Assembly: GCA_964036315.1 (NCBI GenBank)
Contig: OZ038485.1
Location: 74,067,548 to 74,131,547 of the forward strand
Direction of reading: 5' to 3'
DNA: 64,000 bases
From: Acanthosepion esculentum
Lineage: Eukaryota > Mollusca > Cephalopoda > Sepiida > Sepiidae
In this document: positions 41,534 to 52,500 of the stretch, in pieces
Layout: the number at the start of each line of letters is the position of its first letter
Numbering within the stretch: position 1 is the stretch's first letter
Position numbers and translations under genes: made by a program
The notes under the pieces: model-generated
What the model saw: the letters and a program-made list of their open reading frames with translations, nothing else
What the model was told of the DNA's origin: nothing
The model's database searches: none

Positions 41534-44150
41534 ATGCTGTACATTTATATAGATTTATTCAGTTTTATGTAAATTGATGAAAATCAGAAGTAGATTTACA
41601 TAGATTGATTCAGTTTTATATAAAAAATGATAATCAGATGTACATTTACATAGACTTATTCAGTTTTATAAAAAAAGATTAAAATCAGAAGTAAATTTAT
41701 ATAGATTTATTTAGTTTCATATGAAATGATGAAAATCAGAAGTACATTTACATAGATTTATTTAGTTTTATATAAAAAGATGAAAATCCACTGCATATTT
41801 ACATAGATTTATTTAGTTTTATATAAAAAGATGAAAATCCACTGCATATTTACAGAGATTTATTTAGTTTTATATAAAATGATGAAAATCAGGTGTGGAT
41901 TTACATAGATTAATTTAGTTTAATATAAAATGATTAACATCAGACGTACATTTACACAGATTTATTAAGATTTATATATTTACTTAGTTTATATAAAATG
42001 ATGAAAATCAGAAGTACATTTATATAGATTTATTTAGTTTTATATAAACAGATGAAAATCATATGAACATTTACATAGATTTATTTAGTTTTATATAAAA
42101 AGATTAAAATCAGAAGTACATTATCATAGATTTATTTAGTTTTATATAAAATGATGAAATTTAATGTACATTTACATAGATCTATTTAGCTTTATATAAA
42201 AAGATGAAAATCAGCTGTACATATACATCGATTGATTTAGGTTTATATAAAAATATGAAAATCAGATGTACATTTACATAGATTTATTTAGTTTTATATG
42301 AATTGATGAAAATCAGATGTACATTTACATAGATTTATTTAGTTTATATAAAATGATGAAAATCACAAGTGCATTTACATAGATTTATTTAGTTTTATAT
42401 AAAAGGATGAATATCAGATGTACATTTACATAGATTTATTTAGTTTTATGTAAATTGATGAAAATCAGAAGGACATTTACATAGATTTATTTAGATTTAT
42501 ATAAAAAGATGAAAATCTAATGTACATTTACATAGATTTATTTAGTTTTGTATAAAAAGATTACAATCAGCTGTACATTTACATAGATTTATTTAGTTTC
42601 ATATAAAATGATAGAAATCAGCTGTACATTTACGTAGATTTATTTAGTTTTATATAAAAAGATAAAAATCAACTGTAAATTTACATAGATTTATTTTGTT
42701 TTATATAAAAAGATGAAAGTCAGATGTAAATTTACATAGAATTGTTCAGTTTTATATAAAATGATGACAATCAGGTGTAGATTTGAATAGATTTATTTAG
42801 TTTGATATAAAATGATGAAAATCAGAAGTACATTTGCATAGATTGATTTAGTTTTATATAAAAAGATGAAAATCAGAAGTACATTTACATAGATTTATTT
42901 AGTTTTATATAAAAAGCTGAAAATCAGATATACATTTACATAGATTTATTTAGTTTTATATGAAAAGATGAAAATGAGATGTACATTTACGTAGATTTAT
43001 TTAGTTTCTTATAAAATGATGAAAATCAGAAGTATATTTACATAGATTTATTTATTTTTGTATAAAAAGATGAAAATTAGATATAAATTTACGTAGATAT
43101 ATTTAGTTTTATAGAAAAGATGAGAATCAGATATACATTTACATAGCTTTAATTAGTTTTATATAAAAAGATTAAAATCATATGTACATTTACATAGATT
43201 TATTTATTTTTATGTAAAACGATGAAAATCAGATGTACATTTACAAAGATTTATTTAGTTTTATATAAAAATATGTAAATCAGCTGTGCATTTACATAGA
43301 TTTATTTAGTTTTATATCAAAAGTTTAAAATCAGATGTACATTTACATAACTTTATTTAGTTTTATATGAAAAGATGAAAATCTGATGTACATTCACATA
43401 GATTTATTTAGTTTATATAAAAAGATGAAAATCAGCTGTACATTTACATAGATTTAATTAATTGTATATAAAATGTGAAAATGATATGTACATTTATACA
43501 TAGATTTATTAATTTTATATAAAAAGAATAAAATCAGATGTACATTTACATAGAATTTTTTGTATATATAAAAAGATTAAAATCAGATGTAATTTTACAT
43601 CGATTTATTTAGTTTTATATAAAAAGATTAAAATCAGATGTGCATTTACATAGATTTATTTAGTTTTATATAAAAAGATTTAAATCAGATGTACATTTAC
43701 ATAGATTTCTTCAGTTTATTATAAAAAGATGAATATCAGCTGTACAATTACCTAGATTTATTTAGTTTTATATGAAAAGATGGAAATCTGATGTACATTC
43801 ACATAGATTTATTTAGTTTTATATAAAACGATGAAAATCAGCTCTACATTTACATAGATTTATTTAGTTTTATAAAAAGATGAAAATCAGATATACATTT
43901 ACATTGATTTATTTTGTTTCATTTAAAATATTAAAATCAGATGTACATTTACATAGATTTGTTTAGTTTTATATAAAAAGATTAAAATCAGATGTACATT
44001 TACATGGTGTTACTTAATTTTCTTTAAAATGATGATATTTATTTAGTTTGATAGAAATGATGAAAATCATCTGTACATTTACGTAGAATTACATAGTTTT
44101 AAATAAAAAGGAAAATCACCTGTATATTTACATAAATTTACTGAGTTTTC
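41534..44150 (+). repeat. satA, diverged flank
   Basis: About 50 monomers in the same orientation as the main array but much more varied. Typical units read AAAAAGATGAAAATCAG, CTGTACATTTACATAG, ATTTATTTAGTTTTATAT. CAGCTGTACA and CAGATGTACA replace the CAGAAGTACA of the core, and small indels are common. The first recognisable monomer sequence after the retrotransposon is GCTGTACATTTATATAG at about 41536. No genes seen. Confidence 0.93.
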
Positions 44151-44487
44151 TGTTGTGGATTCCGGGATGAAATCCGGTAACAAATAATGACAAACGCCGA
44201 GAATGAATATAAGAAAATAAATGTATTAACGTAATAATACAAACTGGTAATACTGGTTAGTAATTCCAGGAATGCGGGTTAGTAGCAAAATTTATATATA
44301 GTCTTTGATATCGACGTATCTCTGTATGACTTCTTACTGAGTTTACGTGCTTGTTACTTTTACTCTTGCCGCTACGTTATTCTATCGACCGACTCTTCTC
44401 TATTACTGACTATATGAGTATTCACTGGTAGTAGTATATGTATACCTTGGGTGACTCCATTTGTGTAAAAAGGGGAGACCCTCAACA
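44151..44487 (-). mobile_element. Solo LTR with 5-bp target duplication
   Basis: A 337-bp unit with matching short inverted ends, TGTTGTGG at 44151 and CTCAACA ending at 44487 (TGTTG...CAACA). It is flanked on both sides by TTTTC (44146-44150 and 44488-44492), a 5-bp target duplication; removing the unit and one copy restores a normal satA stretch (GAGTTTTCTATAAAAC). The minus strand carries GACTATATATAAATTTTG about 190 bp from its start and an AATACATTT further on, both resembling the gypsy LTR at 37293-37558, so minus orientation is favoured. There is no coding sequence, so this is the usual product of LTR-LTR recombination. Confidence 0.85.
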
Positions 44488-44562
44488 TTTTCTATAAAAC
44501 AAAGGAAATCAGCTGTAAATTGACATTGATTTGCTTATTTTTACATAAAAAGATGTAAATCA
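44488..44562 (+). repeat. satA fragment between two insertions
   Basis: About one and a half diverged monomers (AAGGAAATCAGCTGTAAATT, then ACATAAAAAGATGTAAATCA). It separates the solo LTR from the DNA transposon, so both sit in neighbouring monomers. Confidence 0.8.
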
Positions 44563-44568
44563 GTTATA

Positions 44569-44643
44569 TTAGGTAACTCCATAAAATCGCTACAAAAGAG
44601 CATAGCATGATGAAAAAGACGCCAAACTTGACGAAAATAAAAT
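44569..44643 (+). repeat. Left terminal inverted repeat of the DNA transposon
   Basis: Runs from TTAGGTAACTCC to about GACGAAAATAAAAT and pairs with 46341-46414. It differs from the right copy by single substitutions near its outer end and one indel in GCTACAAAAGAG. Confidence 0.88.
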
Positions 44644-46340
44644 CTAATGTTATTATGAAGAGGAAAGACCAAAGTTTTTTTAATTATTTTAAAAAAATTT
44701 TCCTTCTTTTTAGAACATTCTAAATTTTGATTAAAAAAACCTTGTTTCTCTTTGTATCACCGGAACTAGTAAAATAACATACAATTTTTAGCACGTTTTA
44801 TTTTTGTATGACACACATTAATTTGGAAAATCTTGCAAAAATAAAAATAATTGTCGGATGTTAATGAAACTTTCAGAAACTATTCACAGATGATCGAAAT
44901 TATTCGAAATATGTCTTCTTTTATTACAGTCATGGCAGAAACATTTTTTTATATTTATCACTCCCCATAACTAATTTTATGAAAACTCTAGAAATTCGAT
45001 CGAATCCAGTTTAGTGATTACAATAGTTAAAAGCACTAGGCTTTGAGGAATGCAAATCATGTTTTTTAATTGGACCCCACCACACCTTAAAATCAGCTCT
45101 GAATTGTAACATACAAAACTCAATTAAACAAAGATATTATTTAATTTCAAATGCTTTTATTTGCTTTTAGTTGTTTTTATGAATATGTGCAATATTTTCT
45201 GAAAGCAAAACATTTTTTCGATGAAAAATGAATTTTTAATACAATTATTTGTTATTTCTTTAATTATAGTAGATTTTCACATTTAAGTTCTTAAAATATT
45301 ACAAAATTAGTTAAAAGTGGCATCCGCTTTCCTAAGTGTCCTTCTGTAACGTTTTGACTAATCAGAAGACCCGCAGTGATTAAGAAATGTAATTTTGTGT
45401 TTATAATCGGGCTGTAATTATAAAGTATGGAAGACCAACCAGAATACAATTTAGTTGCGTTATTTGAGTTAAGCATTGTTCTCCGCTGTTAAGGCCTTTA
45501 CTTTTGAGAAACACGCGTGGAGAAGTTTTGATTTTTCAATTTCAACTGAGAACGGTACCTACAAGTATCAGTCTTATGAAATTTATATGATCTTATTTTT
45601 ATATTAATCTCAGTTAAGACAATTTTGAAATGAAATATCAAAATTAATAATAAAATGAATGGAAATACAAATAACACAGTAAAATGTAATAAATGTACAT
45701 AAAATTATAGTATTTTATGTACACTTCTGATGAAATTTCATAAGAAAGGTACCTATAATTTAATTAGATACCATTCTTATGAAATTTAATCTCACCCTTA
45801 ACAGTTTTATTTTAATTTCTTTATAATATATTTTTCATAAGGCATCGTAAACGTAAAGGTGAAAGCTAAGTACAAAAAAATTAGAGCGCTGAAAGTTTTC
45901 ATTTAAAAATAACGAGGTAAATTTGTTCACTTAAATCTAATTAACTTCACTTTTCTCCTTCCGTAGAACAAATTATCCTCACGTAATCCGTCAATACGTC
46001 ATTCATCACCTGTCAAGTAACGCGAAAAGTTATAACCTGCTTTGTTTTATTTTCAAACTACACCTTTTCATCGCAGAAGCTCAGTTAAGCTTGGTTTAAA
46101 ATATTTTAAATAAGCATTATAATTTCTGATTTTCTTAAAATAAGTTTTGAAAAAATGATAATTGATTTTTAAAAGAATTTTTTATAAAATGGAAAAAATG
46201 GTTGTCATAATTGATTATCTGTCAATTTTGCTGACTAAAAAATTTCGGACGTTCTAGGAACGATTAAAAAATGTAAAAAAATACCCCCAAAATACTTTGA
46301 TCATTCCTCTTAATAATAACATGAACATTTAGACGGTAAA

Positions 46341-46414
46341 ATTTTGTTTTCGTCAAGTTTGGCGTCTTTTTCATCATGCTATGCTCTTTTTAGCGATCTC
46401 ATGGAGGTACCTAA
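46341..46414 (-). repeat. Right terminal inverted repeat of the DNA transposon
   Basis: Reverse complement of the left repeat: ATTTTGTTTTCGTCAAG inward to GGAGGTACCTAA at the tip. Just inside it an extra stretch of about 20 bp, absent from the left side, precedes a second zone of similarity (TGTTATTAT, AAGAGGAA). Confidence 0.88.
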
Positions 46415-46420
46415 GTTATA

Positions 46421-47099
46421 CATTCATAAAGATTAACTTTTTATCATATTAAAGATTAAAATCATCTGTAGAGTTACATAGATATCCACAATTTATATAA
46501 ATTAAATATATATGAAATATTTGTGAAATTCAGCTGTATATTTACATAGAATTACATATATAAAAAATAAAAATCAACTGTTCATTTACATAGATTTACT
46601 TACTTTTATATAAAAAGAAGAAAATCAGCCGTATATTTACATAGATTTATTTGTTTTATTTCAAAAGATGAAAATAAGCACAATATTCACATATATTTGC
46701 TTAGTTTCATATAAAAAATGTAATTCAGCTGTATATTAACATAGATTTACACATTTTGATGAAAACCAACTATATTTTCATGGATAATCTAAGTTTTATA
46801 TAAAAATAGAAAAATCAGTTGTACATTTACATGAATATACTTAGTTTTATGCAAAAAGATGAAAATCAGCAGTACATTTGCATAGTTTACCTTAGTTTTA
46901 TACAAAAATAGAAATCAGCTGTACATTTATATGGATTTATTTAGTTTTTATATAAACAGATTAAAATCAGATTGCGTTTACTTACTATTAAAATTACTAT
47001 TACTTACAGATTAAAATCAGATTGCATTTACTTACTACTATAACCTAGTTTACCCTAGTTTTATACAAAAAATGGAAATCAGCTGTATATTTATATTTA
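46421..47099 (+). repeat. satA, strongly diverged
   Basis: Around 13 degraded monomers recognisable by CAGCTGTA, ACATAGATTTA and TTAGTTTTATATAAAA. Between about 46960 and 47040 a segment containing CAGATTAAAATCAGATTGC is duplicated about 49 bp apart. No genes seen. Confidence 0.85.
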
Positions 47100-47555
47100 T
47101 GTGACAATATTTAACATGGCGTACGAACGAAAAGGGTTAAACGGACGAAAAGGGTTAAAAAAACGATTTTAATTTTTTGTCAGAAAGATAATTAATTTCC
47201 CAGGATATGGGAACAGATGTATGAATTTTGTTGAAAAAGTTACACAACGTGATTCAGCTAGACACAGCTGGCAGGTCGGAGGCCAGAGGTTAAAGTCGTC
47301 TGCTGAAAGGTGTCAATGGGAAATTTTAGCTGACAAAATTTTCATGAGAAAAAAATTGTAATTGTGAGCAATTGTAAAGGCAGAAGATTACGTCAAAAAG
47401 GCTGACATCATATAATGGCTCCTCCCGAAAGAGGAGGGGATCTTCCAAAATTGGAAATGTGAAATAGAAAACTAAAGAAAACGACTGGTTGAATTTTAGG
47501 ATATTTGCATAAAACCCACCTATTCTCCCGCACCACACCAGTTGAAAGGGACGCC

Positions 47556-47564
47556 CATAAATAG
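47556..47564 (+). promoter_or_regulatory. TATA-like box in the putative LTR
   Basis: CATAAATAG, about 30 bp upstream of the CAAAGTTAGTTGG stretch where repeat-rich transcribed sequence would start. The spacing fits a pol II core promoter; there is no other support. Confidence 0.35.
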
Positions 47565-47585
47565 AAGAACCCACGTGGTCCAAAG

Positions 47586-47700
47586 TTAGTTGGGGTTAGT
47601 CGCAGTTGGGGCCAGTTGGAGTTGGGGTCAGTTAATCGGAGGCAGTCGGAGGCAGTCGCAGCCAGTTGGAGTAGCAGTTGCGGTCGCAGTGCAGTTGCGA
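47586..47700 (+). repeat. Short degenerate CAGTTGG/CAGTCGG repeats
   Basis: GC-richer low-complexity stretch made of AGTTGGGGTTAGTCGCAG-type units (AGTTGG, CAGTCGG, CAGTTGCGG). It lies between the TATA-like box and the ~80-bp repeats of the putative LTR. The small open frame across it is a by-product of this composition. Confidence 0.6.
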
Positions 47701-47757
47701 CCGGGAGTACATAACGCTGTTTGCCAACCTAATGAAAATAATAATAATTATCTGCTG

Positions 47758-48092
47758 AAGTTAAATCCAGTTGTCGCTGAAGAAAAACTCTGACGATAAA
47801 CCTTGTGTCGTCCGTGAAAGTACAATCAACAATACTTGAAGTTAAAACCAGTTGTGGTTGAACAAAGACTCCGACGATAAACCTTGTGCCGTCCGTGAAA
47901 GTACAAAATCACAGTGCTTAAGTTAAATCCAGTTGTGGCCGAAGAAAGACTCCGACGAAAACCTTGTGCCGTCCGTGAAAGTACAATCAACAGTACTTGA
48001 AGTTAAAACCAGATGTGGTTGAAGAAAAACTCCAACGATAAACCGTCCGTGAAAGTACAAATCACAGGTACTTGAAGATAAATCCAGTTGTC
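47758..48092 (+). repeat. ~80-bp tandem repeats in the putative LTR
   Basis: Units start AAGTTAAATCCAGTTGT (or AAGTTAAAACCAGTTGTGG) at 47758, 47839, 47920 and 48000, with a partial fifth at 48075. Each contains GACTCCGACGATAAACC and GTCCGTGAAAGTACAA. The last full unit has lost CTTGTGCC, so the period drops from 81 to about 75. The units alternate between two subtypes (AATCC and AACC). Confidence 0.9.
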
Positions 48093-48446
48093 AAGTCTGG
48101 TTACCCTTAAAGAAGTTACCCGAAATTTTCGTTCCGTCGGTAAATATTAGAACTGGTTGGGAAAAGAAGAAAAAGAACAAAGAAGAAAAGAACTGTAAAT
48201 ATATTTGTTTGTTTGTTATTCTGATATAAACATCATATCGTCGTCCATTTTATTTTTTACAATTTTGCAAGCACGTATTCAACTCCTTGGTTTAGCGTGG
48301 TTGAGATACCCCAGTGGTAATTCGGCTTGACTCTCTTAAGATCAAAATCACAACGTGGGTAAGTGAGGCCACAGTTGAAGAGGTCAACTTGCTGCTGTGT
48401 CAAACGCCATCAACGACCGACGAGTGGGCTGGCAGCCTGTCCTCTG

Positions 48447-48504
48447 ATACCAGGATCGATCCTGACCAAGCGAACATACCAGGATTGATCCTGAGTACCG
48501 CCAT
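48447..48504 (+). repeat. 29-bp direct duplication near the end of the putative LTR
   Basis: ATACCAGGATCGATCCTGA at 48447 and ATACCAGGATTGATCCTGA at 48476. Each core (GGATCGATCC) is palindromic. It resembles a pol III B box only loosely, and no tRNA fold is evident. Confidence 0.7.
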
Positions 48505-48574
48505 ACCTGGTGACCGAAGCAGGCCGGACCTTGAACAACGCCATATTTGGAGGCCGTAGCCCGGAACACCATCA

Positions 48575-49575
48575 TTTTTATATAAACAGATTAAAATCGT
48601 ATATATATCTACATGGATTCTCAGTGTTTTATATAAAAAGATGATTTACATGGATTTATATAAAAATAAGAAAATCAGCTGTACATTTACATGGATTTAT
48701 TTAGTTTTATATACAACATTGAATTATTTAGATTTATAAAAAAAAATGAAAATCAGCTGTTCATGGACTTGGATTTACTTAGTTTTATATAAAACAATGA
48801 AAAACTACTGTACATTTCACTAGATTTGTTTACATTTATATAAACCGATGAAAATTAGCTGTACATTTATATGATTCATCTAGAATATATAAAAAGGTAA
48901 AATTCAGGTGTTCTTGGTTTACATAGTTTCATATAAAGGATGACAGTCAGCTGTACATTTTAATAGATTTATTTCATTTTATTTGAAATAATGAAAAGAA
49001 GCTGCACATTTAGAATGATTTACTTAATTTCATAAAAAATATGAGAATCAGCTGTAAATTTACATGCATTTATATAGTTTTATAGAAAAAGATGAAAATC
49101 AGCTCTACATTTACATGGATTTACTTAGTTTTATATAAATATGAAAATCACCTGTACATATAATTAGATGTACTTAGTTGTATATAAAATGATGAAAATC
49201 ACCTGTACATATAATTAGATGTACTTAGTTGTATATAAAATGATGAAAATCAGCTGTACATTTATATTATTCATTTAGTTTTTCTAAAAAGATAAAAATC
49301 TGGTGTTTTAGTTTGCTTAGCTTCATGTAAATGATGAAAATCAGCTGTACATTTGCATGTATTTACTTTATTTAGTTATATATAAATATGAAAATCACCT
49401 GTACATATAAATAGATGACCATCATTGTGTATAAAATATGAAAATCAGCTGAATATCTACATGAACTTATTTACTTTTATAAAAAAAAAAGATGAAATCA
49501 TTTGTACATTTACATAGATTTACTTTGTTTTATATAAAAAGATGAATATCAGCTGTACATTTACATAGCTGTATT
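48575..49575 (+). repeat. satA, right-hand diverged end of the forward arm
   Basis: About 20 degraded monomers with CAGCTGTACATTTACATG, ATTTACTTAGTTTTATATAA and many indels. A 53-bp unit is exactly duplicated around 49147-49250 (AAAATCACCTGTACATATAA twice), a fresh event in old sequence. The last satA motif is ATCAGCTGTACATTTACATAG at 49547-49567, after which satB begins. Confidence 0.9.
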
Positions 49576-52500
49576 AGGAATATTAAAATATTCTATCTTT
49601 TACAAACATTTATGCTTTTATATTTATATTTTTGAAAATATGCTACTTTTTACACTTTTCTTGGCTATTTTATTTAGAAATATGAAAATGGACTACTTTT
49701 TATACAAATTTATGCATTTTATTTAGAATTATTAAAATATTCTACGTTTTATACACATTTACACATTTTTCTTCAAAAATATAAAAATTATGGTACATTT
49801 GATACACAATCATGCTCTTCATTTAGAAATATATAAATATGCTACTTTTTATACATATTTAGGAATTTTTATTTAGAAATATGAAAATATGCAACTTTTT
49901 ATCCACATTAAGGCTTTTTTTATTTAGAAATATTACAATGAAACATATGCTACTTTTTTTATACACATTGAAACTTTTTGTTTAAAATGTTAAAATATGA
50001 TACTTTTTATACACATTCATGCATATTTTATTTAGAAATATGTAATCATGTTACTTTACATGCACATTTATGCTTTTTTATTTATAAATTATAAAATATT
50101 CTATTTCTATGCATATTTTGGCTTTTTTAAACAAAAATATAAAAATATAATACTTGTTATGGTTTTTATTTAGAAATATTATATGCTATTTTTATACTCA
50201 TTTATGCTTTTTATATTTCAAAATATGTAAATATCCAACTTTATATAAATAGTGATGGTTTTTATTCAGAAATAATTAAACATGCTTTTACTCACATTTA
50301 TGCTTTCCAATTTAGAAATAATGAAATATCCTAATTTTATACACGTTTAGGCTTTTTATGTAGAAATATGTAAATATGCTACATTTTGTACACATTTATG
50401 GCTTTTTATTTAGAAATATGTAAATATGCTATATATTATGCATATTAATAAATTTGTATTTACAAAATACAAAAATATACTACTTTTTATAAGCATTTAT
50501 ACTTTTGTATTTAGAAATATGAAAATATGCTTTTTTTAAAATATTTATGCTAATTATTTAGGAAAATTAAATATACTGATGCATTTATATAATTATTATT
50601 TCATTAAGAAAACAAATTTATGCTCTTTACTTTAGAAATAACAATATATACTACCATTATATACATACATAATGATACACAGGATTTTCTATTTAGAAAC
50701 ATGAAAGTATTCTAACATTAATTCACATTTATAATTTTATGTTCAAAAATATTAAAACATGCTAATTTTTATACACATTTAGACTTTTCTATTTAGAAAC
50801 AATAAATATGTTACTGTTTATCCACATTTATGCTATTTTATATAGAAATATGTAAATATTCTACATTATATACATATTTATAATTTGCACTGCAAATAAG
50901 AAAATATACACCTTGACATTAACATTTATGCTTTTTTTATATAGAAATGTTAAAATATGATGTTTTTTATACACATTTATACATTTTTAGAAGTATATAA
51001 TTATGCTTATTTTATACACATTTATGCTTTTTTATCTAGAAAAATAGAATAACTTATATTTAAGCTTTTTAATTAGAAATGTTACTTTATATACATATTT
51101 ATAATTTTGATGAAGAAATATGAAAAGATTTCTAATTTTTATTCACATTTATGCTTTTTCTTTAGAAATATTAAAATATACTACTCTTTTCACATTATGG
51201 CTTTTCTATTTTGATGATATTGATATATGCTACTTCTACTATCTATGCTTTTTTGTTTAGAATGTTTAAAATATTCTATGTGTATTTATAGTTTTTTTAT
51301 TTAGAAATGATAAAATATGCTACTGTTTATAAACATTTGTGATTTTTATTTAGAAATTTTAAATTTGCTACTTTTTATAAACATTTATACTTTTTATTTA
51401 GAAATATGTACATAATCTATTTTATACACATATTGATGGTTTTTATTCAGAAATATGAAAATATGCTATATTTTATACACATTTAGGCATTTTGTTTAGA
51501 ATATTAAAATGACCTATATTTTGATTCACAGTTAGACATTTAATTTAGATACAAGGTAATATGATATTTTTGCACATTTATGTTTTTTATTTAAAAATAG
51601 TAAAATATGCTACTTTATATATATTTATGTATTTTATTCAGAAATATGAAAATACACTGTTTTTAGTTATCTGTTCCATTTAGAAATGATAAAATTTAGA
51701 AAGATTAAAATGTTCCACATTATATTCACATTAAATATTAAATTTTGAAATATGCTACTTTTTTGTACAATTATCTTTAGAAACTTTAAAATGTGCTAAT
51801 TTTTATAAACATTTAGCCTTTTCTTGTTAGAAAAACATGCTTCTTTTTATAAACTTTTATACTTTTTTATTTAGAATTATAAAAGTATACTACTTTTTTA
51901 CTCATTTATGTTTTTACATTTCAGAAATATTAAAATATTCTACTTTGTATACATATTTATGTTTTTGTTTAGAAATATTAAAATATACTACACATTTAAA
52001 TTTTTCATTGAGAAACAAAAATGCTAATGTTTATGCATATTTATGCTTTTTATCTAGACATATTGTCATTTGCAATATTTTATGCACATTATTTAGAAAT
52101 TTTATAAGCTACTTCTTATTCACATTTATGCTTTTTATCTAGAAATAATGAAATTTTGATGCACATTTATGCTCTTTTATTTAGAAATATTAGAATATGC
52201 TATATTTTATGCACATTTGCCCTTTTTTAAATTTAGAAGATTTAACAAATGCTACATTTTATACAAAATTATGCTTTTAATTTAGAAATATCAAAATATG
52301 CTAACTTTTATGCACATTTATGCATTTTCATTTAGAAATACTAACATATGCAACTTTTCATGCAGATTTATGCTTCCTCATTTAGAAAAATTAAAATTCG
52401 CTACATTTTCTAAACATTTATGCTTTTTTTTATTAAGAAATCTAAAAAGATGCTACTTTTTATTAACATTGCTTGTTTAGAAATTTTAAAATATACTTCT

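Larger units (their letters stand above)
44569..46414. mobile_element. Non-autonomous DNA transposon, long TIRs, apparent 6-bp TSD
   Basis: Terminal inverted repeats start TTAGGTAACTCCAT on the left and, reverse-complemented, TTAGGTACCTCCAT on the right. About 75 bp match with roughly five differences, including a perfect stretch of more than 40 bp around CATAGCATGATGAAAAAGAC. Weaker similarity runs on for another 50-100 bp inward. GTTATA flanks both ends (44563-44568 and 46415-46420); deleting the element and one copy rebuilds a satA monomer (CAGTTATACATTCAT against CAGCTGTACATTTACAT). The interior is AT-rich with no transposase-length frame; the longest, 61 codons at 45291-45476 on the minus strand, resembles nothing I know. 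TTAGGT starts are seen in some mariners, but a plain TA duplication does not explain the right flank. The superfamily is unresolved. Confidence 0.88.
47100..48574 (+). mobile_element. Putative long LTR (solo) or LTR-element remnant
   Basis: A 1475-bp block of higher G+C inside satA, beginning TGTGACAATATTTAAC and ending CACCATCA (TG...CA). It has LTR-like organisation: a long upstream region, a TATA-like CATAAATAG at 47556-47564, a CAGTTGG/CAGTCGG-rich stretch downstream, an array of ~80-bp repeats, and a T-rich zone with GATATAAACATC near 48220. No gag or pol frame is present. A target duplication is not clean: the flanks are TATTTA on the left and TTTTTA on the right. The full-length LTR reading is favoured over a host sequence, but the family is not recognised. 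Confidence 0.5.

Noticed and set aside
44569..46414. Mariner assignment from the TTAGGT terminus
   Set aside because: A TA duplication fits the left side but leaves GTTA unexplained on the right; GTTATA on both sides explains both flanks. No transposase is present to decide.
47326..47793. Frames of 67-85 codons in the LTR-like block
   Set aside because: No family motifs; they fall in U3-like and repeat-rich non-coding sequence.
48314..48575. Overlapping 81- and 63-codon frames on opposite strands, and a tRNA-like CCCCAGTGGTAATTC plus GGATCGATCC
   Set aside because: The open frames overlap on both strands without motifs. The A/B-box resemblance is weak, no cloverleaf can be drawn, and the B-box-like part belongs to a 29-bp duplication.
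51837..52480. Open frames of 60-101 codons in satB, forward arm
   Set aside because: A ~50-bp AT-rich repeat with few stops gives low-complexity Phe/Tyr/Ile/Leu-rich frames; the phase shifts each unit and indels are not multiples of three.
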